Source: Planctomycetota bacterium (GTDB lineage: Bacteria > Planctomycetota > UBA1135 > GCA-002686595). From it: 32,558 bases of DNA. How positions within the stretch are numbered: the first letter of the stretch is position 1; the number at the start of each line of letters is the position of its first letter. Location: positions 1-32,558 of the forward strand of contig JACRIO010000135.1 in NCBI GenBank assembly GCA_016220035.1. The letters are read 5' to 3'. The position numbers were made by a program, and so were the translations under genes. This document shows positions 1 through 8,829 of the stretch, piece by piece. The notes beneath the pieces were generated by a model. It was not told the origin of the DNA. It did not search any database and worked only from the letters and a program-made list of their open reading frames with translations.

Positions 1-178
1 GCGCGGCGGATCGTTCAAGATACTTGTGGGACGGGACACTAGGCACCTCCACGCCGGCGCGTCACTCCCGTGGCAGTCTCGAATTCACCGCGGGGAGCTG
101 CTCACGCCTCGACGGGGCCCGTGCCCCGCACGCTTCGTCGAGTGGACGTCGTCGAAGCGCATCGCGAGGATGATCGCC

Positions 179-1492
179 ATGCAAGCCCTCCTCGCCATCG
201 TCATCAGCGCACTCGCGCTCCTCGCTCCGCGCGCGCGCGCGCAGGACGTCCTGGAGACGCGCGCGAAACAGGCCGCGGGCCTCATCGCCGCGGAACCCGC
301 GTGGCCCGACGACCTCTTCGACAAGGCGTTCCTGAAGCAGGTGCCCGCCGAGCAGCTCCGCGCGATCGGCAAGGATTTCTTCGGCAAGACGGGCGCGCTC
401 GTCGAGCTCCAGCTCGCGCAGCGCAAGTCCGAGTGGTCCGGGGTCTACGACATGATCCTCGCGAAGGAGCAGGTCGTTCCCTTGACGATCACGGTGAGCG
501 AGAAAGCGCCGCACTCGATCATCGGCCTCTACTTCGGCGTGCCCGCGCCCGCGATGAAGGACGTGGCGGCGGTGGTGGAGCCGCTGAGGAAGCTCCCGGG
601 CAAGGTGTCGTTCGCCGCGTGGAGGCTCGGCGGCGAGAAGCCCGAAGTGCTGGCCGAGCTCGCGCCCGACGAGCCGCTCGCGATCGGGTCGGCGTTCAAG
701 CTGTATGTACTTGGAGCACTCGCGAAGGAGGTCGGGGAGAAGCAGCGCACGCTCGCGGACGTGGTGACGCTCGACACGCGGCGCCGATCGCTCCCGTCGG
801 GCCAGATGCACGCGTGGCCGATCGGCACGCCCGTCACGCTCGCGTCGCTCGCGTCGATGATGATCTCGATCAGCGACAACACGGCGACGGACCATCTGCT
901 CTTCGCGCTCGGCCGCGAACGCGTCGAAGGCCTGCTCGGAACGATGGGCAACGCGCACGCGGAGCGCTCGATCCCGTTCCTCGCGACCAACGAGCTCTTT
1001 CGATTGAAGATGACGCGCGGTGCGCAGGGCGCGGACGAGTACCTGAAGCTCGACCTCGCGAAGCAGCGCGCGTTCCTCGAGAAGGACGTGGCGAGCTGGC
1101 CGCTCGACGAAACAAGCGTCGACAGCGGCTCGTTCACGAGCCCGAACCGCATCGACACGCTCGAGTGGTTCGCGTCCGCGAGCGACTTGTGCCGCGCGAT
1201 GGACTGGTTGCGGAAGAACACGGAGTCCGGTCCCGCGGCCGCCGTGCGCGAGGTGCTGACGATCAGCCGCGGCCTCGACGTGTCGAAGGAGCTCTTTCCG
1301 TGGTGCGGCTTCAAAGGCGGCTCCGAACCCGGCGTGATCAACCTCACGTTCCTCCTGAAGTCGAAGGACGGCGCGTGGTTCGCCGTCGCCGCGACGTGGA
1401 ACGACGTGAAGGACCCGATCGACGAAACGCGCTTCGCCGGCCTGCTGCAACGCGCGCTCTACGCGCTCGGGAAGACGGCGGGGAAGAAGTAG
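179..1492 (+). CDS. Exported serine hydrolase, class A beta-lactamase-like
   Basis: Predicted secreted serine hydrolase of the beta-lactamase2 (class A-like) superfamily, 437 aa from this start. An export signal (hydrophobic run, then A-R-A-R-A-Q near residue 20) is followed by an N-terminal region of about 130 residues resembling the small alpha/beta domain that precedes the catalytic part in LpqF/Cpe-like proteins. The catalytic motifs are in order and well spaced: S171-A-F-K174 (nucleophile and base), S232-D-N234, and K379-G-G381 in the place of KTG. The start at 179 follows GAGG by 9 nt; ATG 170 is the alternative. A frame open from 26 lacks a plausible leader, so I did not use it. The substrate is unknown: the wide spacing and absent omega-loop signature do not argue for a true antibiotic-resistance enzyme, and a peptidase or cell-wall role is as likely. 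It stands alone, with a hairpin just after the stop. Confidence 0.87.
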   Translation: MQALLAIVISALALLAPRARAQDVLETRAKQAAGLIAAEPAWPDDLFDKAFLKQVPAEQLRAIGKDFFGKTGALVELQLAQRKSEWSGVYDMILAKEQVVPLTITVSEKAPHSIIGLYFGVPAPAMKDVAAVVEPLRKLPGKVSFAAWRLGGEKPEVLAELAPDEPLAIGSAFKLYVLGALAKEVGEKQRTLADVVTLDTRRRSLPSGQMHAWPIGTPVTLASLASMMISISDNTATDHLLFALGRERVEGLLGTMGNAHAERSIPFLATNELFRLKMTRGAQGADEYLKLDLAKQRAFLEKDVASWPLDETSVDSGSFTSPNRIDTLEWFASASDLCRAMDWLRKNTESGPAAAVREVLTISRGLDVSKELFPWCGFKGGSEPGVINLTFLLKSKDGAWFAVAATWNDVKDPIDETRFAGLLQRALYALGKTAGKK

Positions 1493-1495
1493 AGG

Positions 1496-1518
1496 GGGCT
1501 TTCCCGATGGGAAGGCCC
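1496..1518 (+). terminator. Hairpin directly after the serine hydrolase stop
   Basis: A 10-bp stem (1496-1505 with 1509-1518, one G-U pair) closes a 3-nt loop 4 nt after the stop codon. There is no T tract after it, so it may stabilise the mRNA end or work as a weak terminator. Confidence 0.4.
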
Positions 1519-1691
1519 GGCGTCGCACCATCGGCGCGAGTCGGCACTGCGATCCGCGACAGCATCCTCCACACACGCTGCCTGCGACCGAGAGCGTAGT
1601 CCGCGACGTCTCCCGGCGCACGGGCGGCGAGAGTAGACTGCACGGCCTTTTCTCCGGGCGACCGAACGCGCTCGAACCCCTCCGCACGCGC

Positions 1692-4600
1692 ATGCAACCG
1701 ACCTCCACCACGATGGGCGCCACGACTGCTTCGACCACCGCCGGGCTGCGCCTCGGCATCGACGGGTTCGATTTCGTCGACCTGCACCGGCCCGAACGGC
1801 TCGCCGATCTCCATGCGGCGTTCCAGGAGCGGTTGGCGAAGGCGGATCCCGCGCTCGCCGCGCGTTGGCGCGCGCACGCGGACGGCAGCGAGCGCAAGAG
1901 CGACGTCGAGGAGTCGACGCTCCTGATCGAGGTCGCGCGGCACGTCGCCGCGTTCGTCGCGAAGCTCTTCCGGATCGAGAAGGGGACCGCGGAGCGGCGC
2001 GCGTGGCTGCAGCAGCGCAAGAGCGTCTACACCGTGCGCGATCGCTTCGTGAAGAAGAAGGTGCGCGGCGCGGCGCTCGCGGCGGGCTGCACGGCGGAAA
2101 GCGTGCGGCGCGACGCGCGGGCGCTCCTCGACGCGCTCCCGCTCCTCGCGGGCGTCGATCGCACGGAGGAAGAGCGCTGGGCGGGGCGCGTGCTAGAGCT
2201 CCTCGACCGTCCGATGGGGGAGCGCGCGTGCGCGACGCGCGGCGAGTCGGTGGAGCAGGCGCTCGAGCTCCTGGCGCTCGATTTCAAGCTGCGCCGCGAT
2301 GCGCACGATCCCGCGCTCGCCGACTGGCGCATGCTCCACGAGCCGCGCGACATGGACTTCGAGCACGGGCTCGTGCACACCGTGCGGCCGATCGCGAGCC
2401 TTCCCGAAGCGATCGAGGGCCCGCCCGAGCACTTCCGCCGTCGCCAGGGCTTCGAGCTCACCGACACGCGGGGCACGGTCGTCGACGCGATCGCGCACGT
2501 CGACCGCTGCGTGTTCTGCCACGAACGCCAGAAGGACTCGTGCTCGCGCGGCCTCGTCGACAAGAAGACCGGGACCATCGCCAAGAACCCGCTCGGCATC
2601 GCGCTCGACGGCTGTCCGCTCGACGAGCGCATCAGCGAGATGCAGCAGCTCTTCGCCGAGGGCGACCCGCTCGCCGCACTCGCGATGGTCATGGTCGACA
2701 ACGCGATGTGTCCCGGCACGGGCCACCGCATCTGCAACGACTGCATGAAGGCCTGCATCTACCAGAAGCAGGAGCCGGTCAACATCCCGCACGTCGAGAC
2801 CAACGTGCTCACCGAGGTGCTCGAGCTCGACTGGGGCACCGAGATCTACCTCTTCCTCACGCGCTGGAATCCGCTGCGCACGAACCGGCCGTTCGCGCTG
2901 CCCTACAACGGCGTGAACGTCCTCGTCGTCGGCATGGGACCGGCGGGGTACACGCTCGCGCACTACCTCTGCCAGGAGGGCTTCGGCGTCGTCGGCGTCG
3001 ACGGGCTCAAGATCGAGCCGCTGCCGCGCGGTTGGACGGGTTTCCGCGAGGCGTCGGGCAAGGAAGTGCCGGCGGTGCCCGTCGAGCGCTACTCGACGAT
3101 CCGGCGCGCGCTCGACGAGCGCACGTTGCTCGGCTTCGGCGGCGTGTCCGAGTACGGCATCACCGTGCGCTGGGACAAGAACTTCCTCACGCTGCCGTAC
3201 CTGTCGCTCCTGCGCCGCGAGAACTTCGAGCTCGCGGGCGGAGTGCGTTTCGGCGGGACGCTCGACCTCGACGAAGCGTGGAAGCTCGGCTTCGACCACG
3301 TCGCGATCGCGACCGGCGCCGGCAAGCCGACCGTCGTCGACATGAAGAACAACCTCGCGCGCGGCGTGCGCAAGGCGAGCGACTTCCTCATGGCGCTCCA
3401 GTTGACCGGCGCGTTCAAGAAGGACTCGCTCGCGAACCTGCAGCTGCGCATGCCGGTCGTCGTCATCGGCGGCGGCCTCACGGGCGTCGACACGGCCACG
3501 GAAGCGCTCGCGTACTACCCCGTGCAGGTCGAGAAGGCCGCCGGGCGCTACGACACGCTCTGCCAGGAGTTCGGCGACGAGAAGGTGCGTCGCTTCTTCA
3601 GCGACGAAGAGCAGGCGCTGCTCGACGAGTACGTGGCGCACGGTCGCGCGGTGGCGGCGGAGCGCGAACGCGCGGCGCGCGCGGGTGAAGCGCCGGACCT
3701 CGCGAAGCTCGTGCGCGGCTGGGGCGGCGTGCGGCTCGTCTACAGGAAGCAGCTGACGGACTCGCCCGCCTACCGCCTGAACCACGAGGAGATCGAGAAG
3801 GCGTTCGAGGAGGGCATCACCTTCGTCGAGAACATGGCGCCTCTCGAGGTCCTGCTCGACAAGCACGGCGCCGTGCGCGGCATCGTGTTCGAGCGCCAGA
3901 AGCGCGGCGCGGACGGCAAGTGGTCCGCGAGCGGCGAGCGGGTCGAGATGCGCGCGGGCACGGTGCTCGTCGCCGCCGGCACGTCGCCGAACACGATGTA
4001 CGAGCGGGAAAAGCCCGGTACGTTCGCGATCGACACGAAGAAGGGCTTCTTCAAGGTGCACGAGCTCGGCTCGAACGGTCTCGCGCCAGCGAGCAGCGCG
4101 AGCGGCAAGCACACGAGCGCGTTCCTCACGTCGTACGTCGACGGCCAGCACACGGTCAGCGTCTACGGCGACAACCATCCCGCTTACGCCGGTAACGTCG
4201 TCAAGGCGATGGCGTCCGCGCGCGACGGCTACCGCCAGGTGCTCACCACGTTCCACGAGCGGCTCGCGAGCGTTCCAACCGGCGACCGTGCGATCGCCGA
4301 GCGCCGCGGTCAGTGGAGGAAGCTCGTCCAGAAGCTCGAGTTCGAATGGAAGGCGCGCGTCCACCAGGTGAACCGGCTCACGCCGACGATCTCGGAGATC
4401 GTCGTGCACGCGCCCGCCGCCGCCCGTTCGTTCCAGCCGGGGCAGTTCTATCGGCTGCAGAACTTCGAGAGCACGGCGGAGGTCGTCGACAACAGCCGGC
4501 TCGCGCTCGAGGGCATCGCGCTCACGGGCGCGTGGACCGACCCCGCGAAGGGGCTGCTTTCGATGATCGTGCTCGAAATGGGCGTGAGCTCGCGCCTCTG

Positions 4601-5339
4601 CGCGCTGTTGAAGCCCGGCGAGCCCGTGATCGTGATGGGGCCGACCGGCGCGCCGACGGAGATCCCGCGCGGCGAAAAAGTGATCCTGTGCGGCGGCGGC
4701 CTCGGCAACGCCGTCCTGTTCTCGATCGGCAGGGCGCTGCGGCAGAACGGTTGTGAGGTGATCTACTTCGCGGCCTTCCGCCGCGGCGAGGACCTGTTCA
4801 AGCGCGAGGAGATCGAGTCGGCCGCCGACGTCGTCGTGTGGTCGACGGACAACGGCGCGGAGATCGTCCCCGACCCGCGCCGGCCCTACGACCGGCATTT
4901 CCGCGGCAACATCGTGCAGGCGATGCTCGCCTACGCGAAGGGCGAGCTGTACGAGCGCAAGCTCGAGCTCGGCGCCTGCACGCGCATGATCGTCATCGGC
5001 AGCGACCGCATGATGAACGCGATGCGCGAAGCACGCTTCGGCACGCTGAAGCCGCACCTCGACCCGCGACACGTCGCGATCGGCAGCATCAACTCGCCGA
5101 TGCAGTGCATGATGAAGGAGATCTGCGCGCAGTGCCTGTGCAAGCACAAGGACCCGGAGACGGGCGCGGAGATCGCGCCGGTCTTCTCGTGCTTCAACCA
5201 AGACCAGCCGCTCGATCGCGTCGACTTCGAGAACCTGAACCAGCGCCTGCGCGCAAATTCGGTGCAGGAGAAGCTGTCGAACCTGTGGCTCGACCACCTC
5301 GTGCACGCGGGCAACCTGCCGATCTGGGCGACGCTCTGA
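1692..5339 (+). CDS. Fused NfnB/GltD-like and NfnA/PyrK-like FAD and Fe-S oxidoreductase
   Basis: Large cytosolic flavo-iron-sulfur protein, 1215 aa. Residues 1-250 are not recognised. Residues 270-360 form a GltD/dihydropyrimidine-dehydrogenase type Fe-S domain with eight Cys (C273, C276, C284, C308, C340, C348, C351, C355), enough for two [4Fe-4S] clusters. An FAD site follows (G-M-G-P-A-G from residue 414) and a second dinucleotide site (G-G-G-L-T-G from 593). From about 880 comes a ferredoxin-reductase module of the PyrK/NfnA type: R-x-x-x-G-Q-F-Y-like flavin segment, NAD-site G-G-G-L-G near 1001, and a Cys set C1139-x5-C1145-x2-C1148-x18-C1167 suited to a [2Fe-2S] cluster. In bacteria these two halves are usually separate subunits of glutamate-synthase-like or NADH-dependent ferredoxin:NADP+ oxidoreductases (Nfn). 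The fusion therefore suggests electron transfer between NAD(P)H and ferredoxin; that is inference. No clear ribosome site precedes 1692. The stop codon touches a palindromic repeat. Confidence 0.88.
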   Translation: MQPTSTTMGATTASTTAGLRLGIDGFDFVDLHRPERLADLHAAFQERLAKADPALAARWRAHADGSERKSDVEESTLLIEVARHVAAFVAKLFRIEKGTAERRAWLQQRKSVYTVRDRFVKKKVRGAALAAGCTAESVRRDARALLDALPLLAGVDRTEEERWAGRVLELLDRPMGERACATRGESVEQALELLALDFKLRRDAHDPALADWRMLHEPRDMDFEHGLVHTVRPIASLPEAIEGPPEHFRRRQGFELTDTRGTVVDAIAHVDRCVFCHERQKDSCSRGLVDKKTGTIAKNPLGIALDGCPLDERISEMQQLFAEGDPLAALAMVMVDNAMCPGTGHRICNDCMKACIYQKQEPVNIPHVETNVLTEVLELDWGTEIYLFLTRWNPLRTNRPFALPYNGVNVLVVGMGPAGYTLAHYLCQEGFGVVGVDGLKIEPLPRGWTGFREASGKEVPAVPVERYSTIRRALDERTLLGFGGVSEYGITVRWDKNFLTLPYLSLLRRENFELAGGVRFGGTLDLDEAWKLGFDHVAIATGAGKPTVVDMKNNLARGVRKASDFLMALQLTGAFKKDSLANLQLRMPVVVIGGGLTGVDTATEALAYYPVQVEKAAGRYDTLCQEFGDEKVRRFFSDEEQALLDEYVAHGRAVAAERERAARAGEAPDLAKLVRGWGGVRLVYRKQLTDSPAYRLNHEEIEKAFEEGITFVENMAPLEVLLDKHGAVRGIVFERQKRGADGKWSASGERVEMRAGTVLVAAGTSPNTMYEREKPGTFAIDTKKGFFKVHELGSNGLAPASSASGKHTSAFLTSYVDGQHTVSVYGDNHPAYAGNVVKAMASARDGYRQVLTTFHERLASVPTGDRAIAERRGQWRKLVQKLEFEWKARVHQVNRLTPTISEIVVHAPAAARSFQPGQFYRLQNFESTAEVVDNSRLALEGIALTGAWTDPAKGLLSMIVLEMGVSSRLCALLKPGEPVIVMGPTGAPTEIPRGEKVILCGGGLGNAVLFSIGRALRQNGCEVIYFAAFRRGEDLFKREEIESAADVVVWSTDNGAEIVPDPRRPYDRHFRGNIVQAMLAYAKGELYERKLELGACTRMIVIGSDRMMNAMREARFGTLKPHLDPRHVAIGSINSPMQCMMKEICAQCLCKHKDPETGAEIAPVFSCFNQDQPLDRVDFENLNQRLRANSVQEKLSNLWLDHLVHAGNLPIWATL

Positions 5340-5442
5340 TACGGTGTCAGGTGACTTTTTCCACGATTCGCGGGGCCGCGGATCCGCGCGGAGTCGACGG
5401 CTTCGGCTGGCGAATCAGGGAAAAAATCACCTGACTCCGTAT
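5339..5442. repeat. Palindromic repeat element, copy 1
   Basis: A 104-bp inverted repeat. Its 33-nt arms (5339-5371 and 5410-5442) differ at four positions; each begins ATACGG, then GTCAGGTGA, a T run, CC and GATTCGC. The same arms occur at 20748-20850 around an unrelated centre. It lies between two convergent genes: the left arm starts at the last base of the upstream stop codon, and the right arm, read on the minus strand, encodes the final residues and stop of the glutaredoxin-like gene. The shape (short, palindromic, repeated, no coding) is that of a REPIN or MITE mobilised in trans, possibly by a RAYT/IS200-like transposase elsewhere in the genome. It could also act as a two-way terminator here. 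Confidence 0.85.
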
Positions 5443-5732
5443 TCGACCGCCGCGCGCAGCTCCGTCGCGAGCAACTCGGCGCTGAAGCGCGACGGCAGCT
5501 CCTTGTGGTAGCCGCGCACCCAGCGTTGGCCGTCGACGAGGACGAAGGGCACGGCCATCTTGCCGGTCTCGCGTTCGAGCTTCTCGGCCGCGCCGGCGTC
5601 CTCGCTGATCAGCACCTTCCTCAACTTCACGCCGTTCTGCTGCGCCCACTGGTCGAACCGGCGACAGTCGGGGCACGCGGTCTCGGAGTACACGACGAGG
5701 TCATGACCGGAAAGGAAGGCGAGGTCGTTCAT
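5427..5732 (-). CDS. Glutaredoxin/thioredoxin-fold protein with CPDC motif
   Basis: Small cytosolic thioredoxin-fold protein, 101 aa from ATG 5732; a GTG at 5744 would add four residues. The redox motif C20-P-D-C23 follows the first beta strand (D-L-V-V-Y-S), and the cis-proline loop M-A-V-P-F-V-L-V-D-G is present, as in NrdH/GrxC-type glutaredoxins. The order and length fit the family, so it probably reduces disulfides or mixed glutathione disulfides of unknown partners. No signal peptide. The last four codons (Y-G-V-R) and the stop come from the palindromic repeat at 5339-5442, so the original C-terminus was probably different. It converges on the large flavoprotein gene and has no partner on its own strand. 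Confidence 0.85.
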   Translation of the reverse strand: MNDLAFLSGHDLVVYSETACPDCRRFDQWAQQNGVKLRKVLISEDAGAAEKLERETGKMAVPFVLVDGQRWVRGYHKELPSRFSAELLATELRAAVEYGVR

Positions 5733-5744
5733 GGGGCCCGCCAC

Positions 5745-6050
5745 TCTACGGAACCCCGCGGGGAGCGTTCGTCGCTCGACCTACGACAGGGGCCCTTCTC
5801 CGGTACGTACATCGCCGCAGCGCGTCCGCCGTTCCACCCGGCGTACATTCAGACCTGCCCGGACGGCACGATTTCGAGCGAGCGGTGTTCCTCCCAGACC
5901 GCGGGCGTCGGGATTCCTCCTTTTTCTGACTTGTAGCCCGCAACGAGCCGTCCGGGCGATTCCCCCGCAGGTCCCGATGCTTCGACGGCTCCATGGATCT
6001 CGCCCGACCCGATTGGCCGCTCGGCTTTGATAGCTTGCACCCTGGCGAGC
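5745..6050. other. Intergenic region upstream of the PAS kinase
   Basis: No supportable gene. The one structure I note is a perfect 11-bp inverted repeat, GCCCGGACGGC at 5857-5867 and its complement at 5947-5957, about 80 nt apart. Promoters for the flanking divergent genes should lie here, but I see no convincing -35/-10 pair or FNR-type TTGAT-N4-ATCAA box. Confidence 0.4.
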
Positions 6051-6098
6051 GGCGCACCGACCCCCCTGAACCGGTATCGGGGGGACGAGGGGTGCGCC
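6051..6098 (+). promoter_or_regulatory. Strong leader hairpin before the PAS kinase
   Basis: Nested pairing: GGCGCACC (6051-6058) with GGTGCGCC (6091-6098), then CCCCCC (6061-6066) with GGGGGG (6079-6084), with the self-complementary ACCGGT at the tip. It ends 26 nt before the start codon and leaves the GGGAG ribosome site free. It may be a 5' leader structure or an attenuator; function unknown. Confidence 0.45.
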
Positions 6099-6124
6099 GA
6101 ACTCCACCGGGAGACACGAGCAAG

Positions 6125-8065
6125 ATGAGGAACGGCGAAGCGCGGCCCGAGCCTGCGAAGACCGACCCGAAGGCCGGTCGCGCGAAGCGTGCCGGACCCG
6201 CTGAGCGCGAAGAAGGCATCGACGGCCAGCTCAGGAACTTCATCGAGGAGATGGACAACCTGCTCTGGCTCACGGACGGCGAGCTGCAGGTCACGTGGTT
6301 GAACCCCGCCACGGCGCGCTTCCTGGAGCGCCCCGTCGACGAGTGCGTGGGCCGGAGGATCACGGACTGGATCCCCGCGGAGCGGCGTCCGGCGTTCGAG
6401 AAGGCCGCGCGCGCGGCGAAGAAGAGCGCGACGAAGCCCGCCCTCGCGATCGAATGTCGGCTCATGAACGATCGCGGCTCGACGCTCGACGTGCTCCTGA
6501 GTCTCCATCCGGTGCACCAGCGGCGGGGGGCGAAGGGCGTGAAGGGGGCGAAGAAGCTGCAAGGCTTCGCGTGTTGCGCGCGCGACCTCTCGGAGCGGCG
6601 CGGCGTCGAGGAACGTCTGAACGCGAGCGAAGCCCGCCTGCGCGCGGTCGTGGACGCGATGCTCGATCCGATGGTCTCCATCGACGCGATGGGCACGATC
6701 CTGGCCACGAACCCGGCGATCGAGCGCGTGTTCGGCTACGCGCAGGCCGAGCTCGTCGGTAAGAACGTCAAGGTGCTCATGCCCGAGCCGCACCGCTCGA
6801 TGCACGACGAGTACCTGGCGAACTACCGCAGGACGGGCAAGACCTGGATCCTCGGCCGCACCCGCGACTTCGAGGTCGTGCGCAAGGACGGGTCGCGCAT
6901 CGTGTGCGCGCTCTCCGTGTCACGCGCCGAGTTCGCCAGCGGGTCCGGCCCCGTGTTCACCGGGACGTTCCGCGACGTCACGGAGAAGCGGCGCGCCGAG
7001 CACCAGCTCCGGGAGAGCGAGCTCCGCTTTCACGCGCTCTTCGACAACTCCTTCGAGTACCTGGGCCTGCTCGCCGTCGACGGCCGTGTGATCGAGGCGA
7101 ACCAGACGGCGCTCGATGCCGCGGGCCTCGCGCGCGAGGAGGTGGTGGGGAAGCTCTTCTGGGAAACGCGCTGGTGGTCGCACTCGAAGGAGCTGCAGGA
7201 CCGGCTGCGCGAAGCCGTGCACGCGGCCGCACGCGGAGAATTCGTGCGTTTCGAGGCCACGCATCCTACGCACGACGGCGGCGTCGCCGAGATGGACTTC
7301 TCCCTCAAGCCCGTGCGCGACGCGCTCGGCGAGATCGCGATGCTCCTGCCGGAGGGCCGCAACATCAGCGAGATCAAACGTGCGCAGCGTAGCGAGACGG
7401 CCATGCTCCGCGCCCTCGCCATGGTAGGCGAGTCCGCCGCGCTCCTCGCGCACGAGATCAAGAACCCGATCACGGCGGTCAATCTGGCGCTGCGTGCGGT
7501 GGCCGATCAACTCGGTGAGGACCACAAGGAAGTGCTCGAGGACCTCGTGACCCGCATGCAGCGGCTCGAGCAGATGATGCGGCGCACGTTGTCGTTCGCG
7601 AAGCCGCTCGAGTTGAAGCGCACGAAGGTCGTGCCGCAGCGGCTGCTCGAGGACGGACTCGCGCACTTGCGCACCCAGACCGCGAAGGCGGGCGCCGAGG
7701 TTCGGCTCGAGGTCGCGGCCGGGATCCCCGACCTGTGGCTCGATCCGCAGCTCCTCGAGGAAGTGGTCGCCAACCTGATCACGAACGCGATCGAAGCGCA
7801 CCTCGGTCACGCTCGCATCCAGCTCACGCTCGCGCGTTCCGGCGAACGCGAGGTCCTTCTGTCCATCGAGGACGATGGGCCCGGCATCCCGGAGTCGATT
7901 CGCGCGACGCTCTTCAAACCCTTCGTCACCACCAAGAAGAAGGGCAACGGCTTCGGCCTGGCGATCTGCAAGAAGATCGTCGAGGAGCACGGCGGTACGA
8001 TTCAAGTCGGTGCGTCGTCCCTCGGCGGAGCTCGCTTCGAGATTCGCCTTCCGGTGAAACCATGA
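6125..8065 (+). CDS. FixL-like sensor histidine kinase with three PAS domains
   Basis: Soluble sensor kinase, 646 aa, with no membrane segment. PAS1 is at about 36-155, PAS2 at 165-290, PAS3 at 297-415, HisKA at 430-500 with phospho-acceptor H443 in L-A-H-E-I-K-N-P, and the ATPase domain at 535-645 (N-box with N554, D-D-G-P-G-I-P, G-N-G-F-G-L-A-I). PAS2 matches the haem PAS of FixL: H227 in S-M-H-D-E-Y falls where B. japonicum FixL has its haem ligand H200, and R247, exactly 20 residues on, falls where FixL has the O2-stabilising R220. Oxygen (or another haem gas) sensing is therefore likely. GGGAG lies 11 nt before ATG 6125, which decides the start. The stop overlaps the next gene's ATG (ATGA), so kinase and FixJ-like regulator are translationally coupled. 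Target genes are unknown. Confidence 0.93.
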   Translation: MRNGEARPEPAKTDPKAGRAKRAGPAEREEGIDGQLRNFIEEMDNLLWLTDGELQVTWLNPATARFLERPVDECVGRRITDWIPAERRPAFEKAARAAKKSATKPALAIECRLMNDRGSTLDVLLSLHPVHQRRGAKGVKGAKKLQGFACCARDLSERRGVEERLNASEARLRAVVDAMLDPMVSIDAMGTILATNPAIERVFGYAQAELVGKNVKVLMPEPHRSMHDEYLANYRRTGKTWILGRTRDFEVVRKDGSRIVCALSVSRAEFASGSGPVFTGTFRDVTEKRRAEHQLRESELRFHALFDNSFEYLGLLAVDGRVIEANQTALDAAGLAREEVVGKLFWETRWWSHSKELQDRLREAVHAAARGEFVRFEATHPTHDGGVAEMDFSLKPVRDALGEIAMLLPEGRNISEIKRAQRSETAMLRALAMVGESAALLAHEIKNPITAVNLALRAVADQLGEDHKEVLEDLVTRMQRLEQMMRRTLSFAKPLELKRTKVVPQRLLEDGLAHLRTQTAKAGAEVRLEVAAGIPDLWLDPQLLEEVVANLITNAIEAHLGHARIQLTLARSGEREVLLSIEDDGPGIPESIRATLFKPFVTTKKKGNGFGLAICKKIVEEHGGTIQVGASSLGGARFEIRLPVKP

Positions 8066-8745
8066 ACACCATCGAGACCATGGAAGCTCAATCCGCCATC
8101 CGCGTTTACCTGGTCGACGACCAGACCATGATCCGTGCCGGCTTCAAGAGCCTGCTCGTGAAGGACCCGCGCTTCGAGGTCGTCGGCGAGAGCGGCGATC
8201 CACGCCGTGCGATCGACGCCATCGCGGCCGTGAAGCCCGACGTGGTGCTGCTCGACATCTCGATGCCGGGGTTGTCCGGCATCGACGCCATCCCGCACAT
8301 CCGCAAGTCGCACCCGAAAGCGCGCATCGTGATGCTCACGCACCACGAGGGCGACAGCTTCGTGGAGCAGGCGATGCGCGCGGGCGCGGACGGCTATCTG
8401 TCCAAGGACTCCGAGCCGGCCGAGCTGACGCTCGCCATCGAGTCGGTTCACAAGGGCAACATGTTCCTGTCGCCGAAGGTCGCGGGCTGGCTTCTGTCCC
8501 GCGGTCGCAAGACCGAGCCGACCTCGCCCGAACCCAAGAGCCGCCTCGACGCGCTCACGCCGCGCGAGCGGGAGGTGTTCCAGCTCCTCGCGCTCGGCAA
8601 GAGCAACAAGGAGGTCGCCAAGGCGCTCGAAATGAGCCTTGGCACCGCCAAGAAGCACCGCGAGAACCTCCAGCGCAAGCTCGACTGCCACTCCGCAGCC
8701 GAGCTCGCGCTCCTCGCGATCCGCGAGGGGCTCTTGAGCATGTAG
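8062..8745 (+). CDS. FixJ/NarL-family response regulator
   Basis: DNA-binding response regulator, 227 aa. The receiver domain (residues 13-130) has acidic pair D19-D20, phospho-acceptor D65 in V-L-L-D-I-S-M-P-G, and K115 in Y-L-S-K-D. The C-terminal LuxR-type helix-turn-helix spans about 162-225 (L-T-P-R-E-R-E-V-F, then S-N-K-E-V-A-K and a recognition helix containing T-A-K-K-H). It starts inside the kinase stop codon, so it is almost certainly the cognate partner: kinase senses, this protein activates or represses promoters. A FixL-FixJ analogue is the simplest reading. The next gene encodes a receiver with the same opening pattern but no DNA-binding domain. Confidence 0.93.
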   Translation: MNTIETMEAQSAIRVYLVDDQTMIRAGFKSLLVKDPRFEVVGESGDPRRAIDAIAAVKPDVVLLDISMPGLSGIDAIPHIRKSHPKARIVMLTHHEGDSFVEQAMRAGADGYLSKDSEPAELTLAIESVHKGNMFLSPKVAGWLLSRGRKTEPTSPEPKSRLDALTPREREVFQLLALGKSNKEVAKALEMSLGTAKKHRENLQRKLDCHSAAELALLAIREGLLSM

Positions 8746-8829
8746 CGGTCCTTTCCTGCGCACTCGGTAGGCAGGGACTGCGCCGCTCGACCGAGGGCGG
8801 CGTCGTCCCATCGAGGCGATGCTGGATCC

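Noticed and set aside
26-178. N-terminal extension of the serine hydrolase from an upstream ATG
   Set aside because: It would bury the signal peptide behind about 50 Arg-rich residues, and a better ribosome site precedes 179.
2193-5306. Open frame of over 1000 codons on the minus strand
   Set aside because: It is antisense to the flavoprotein, Arg/His/Leu/Val-rich without motifs, and arises from the GC-rich third positions of the real gene.
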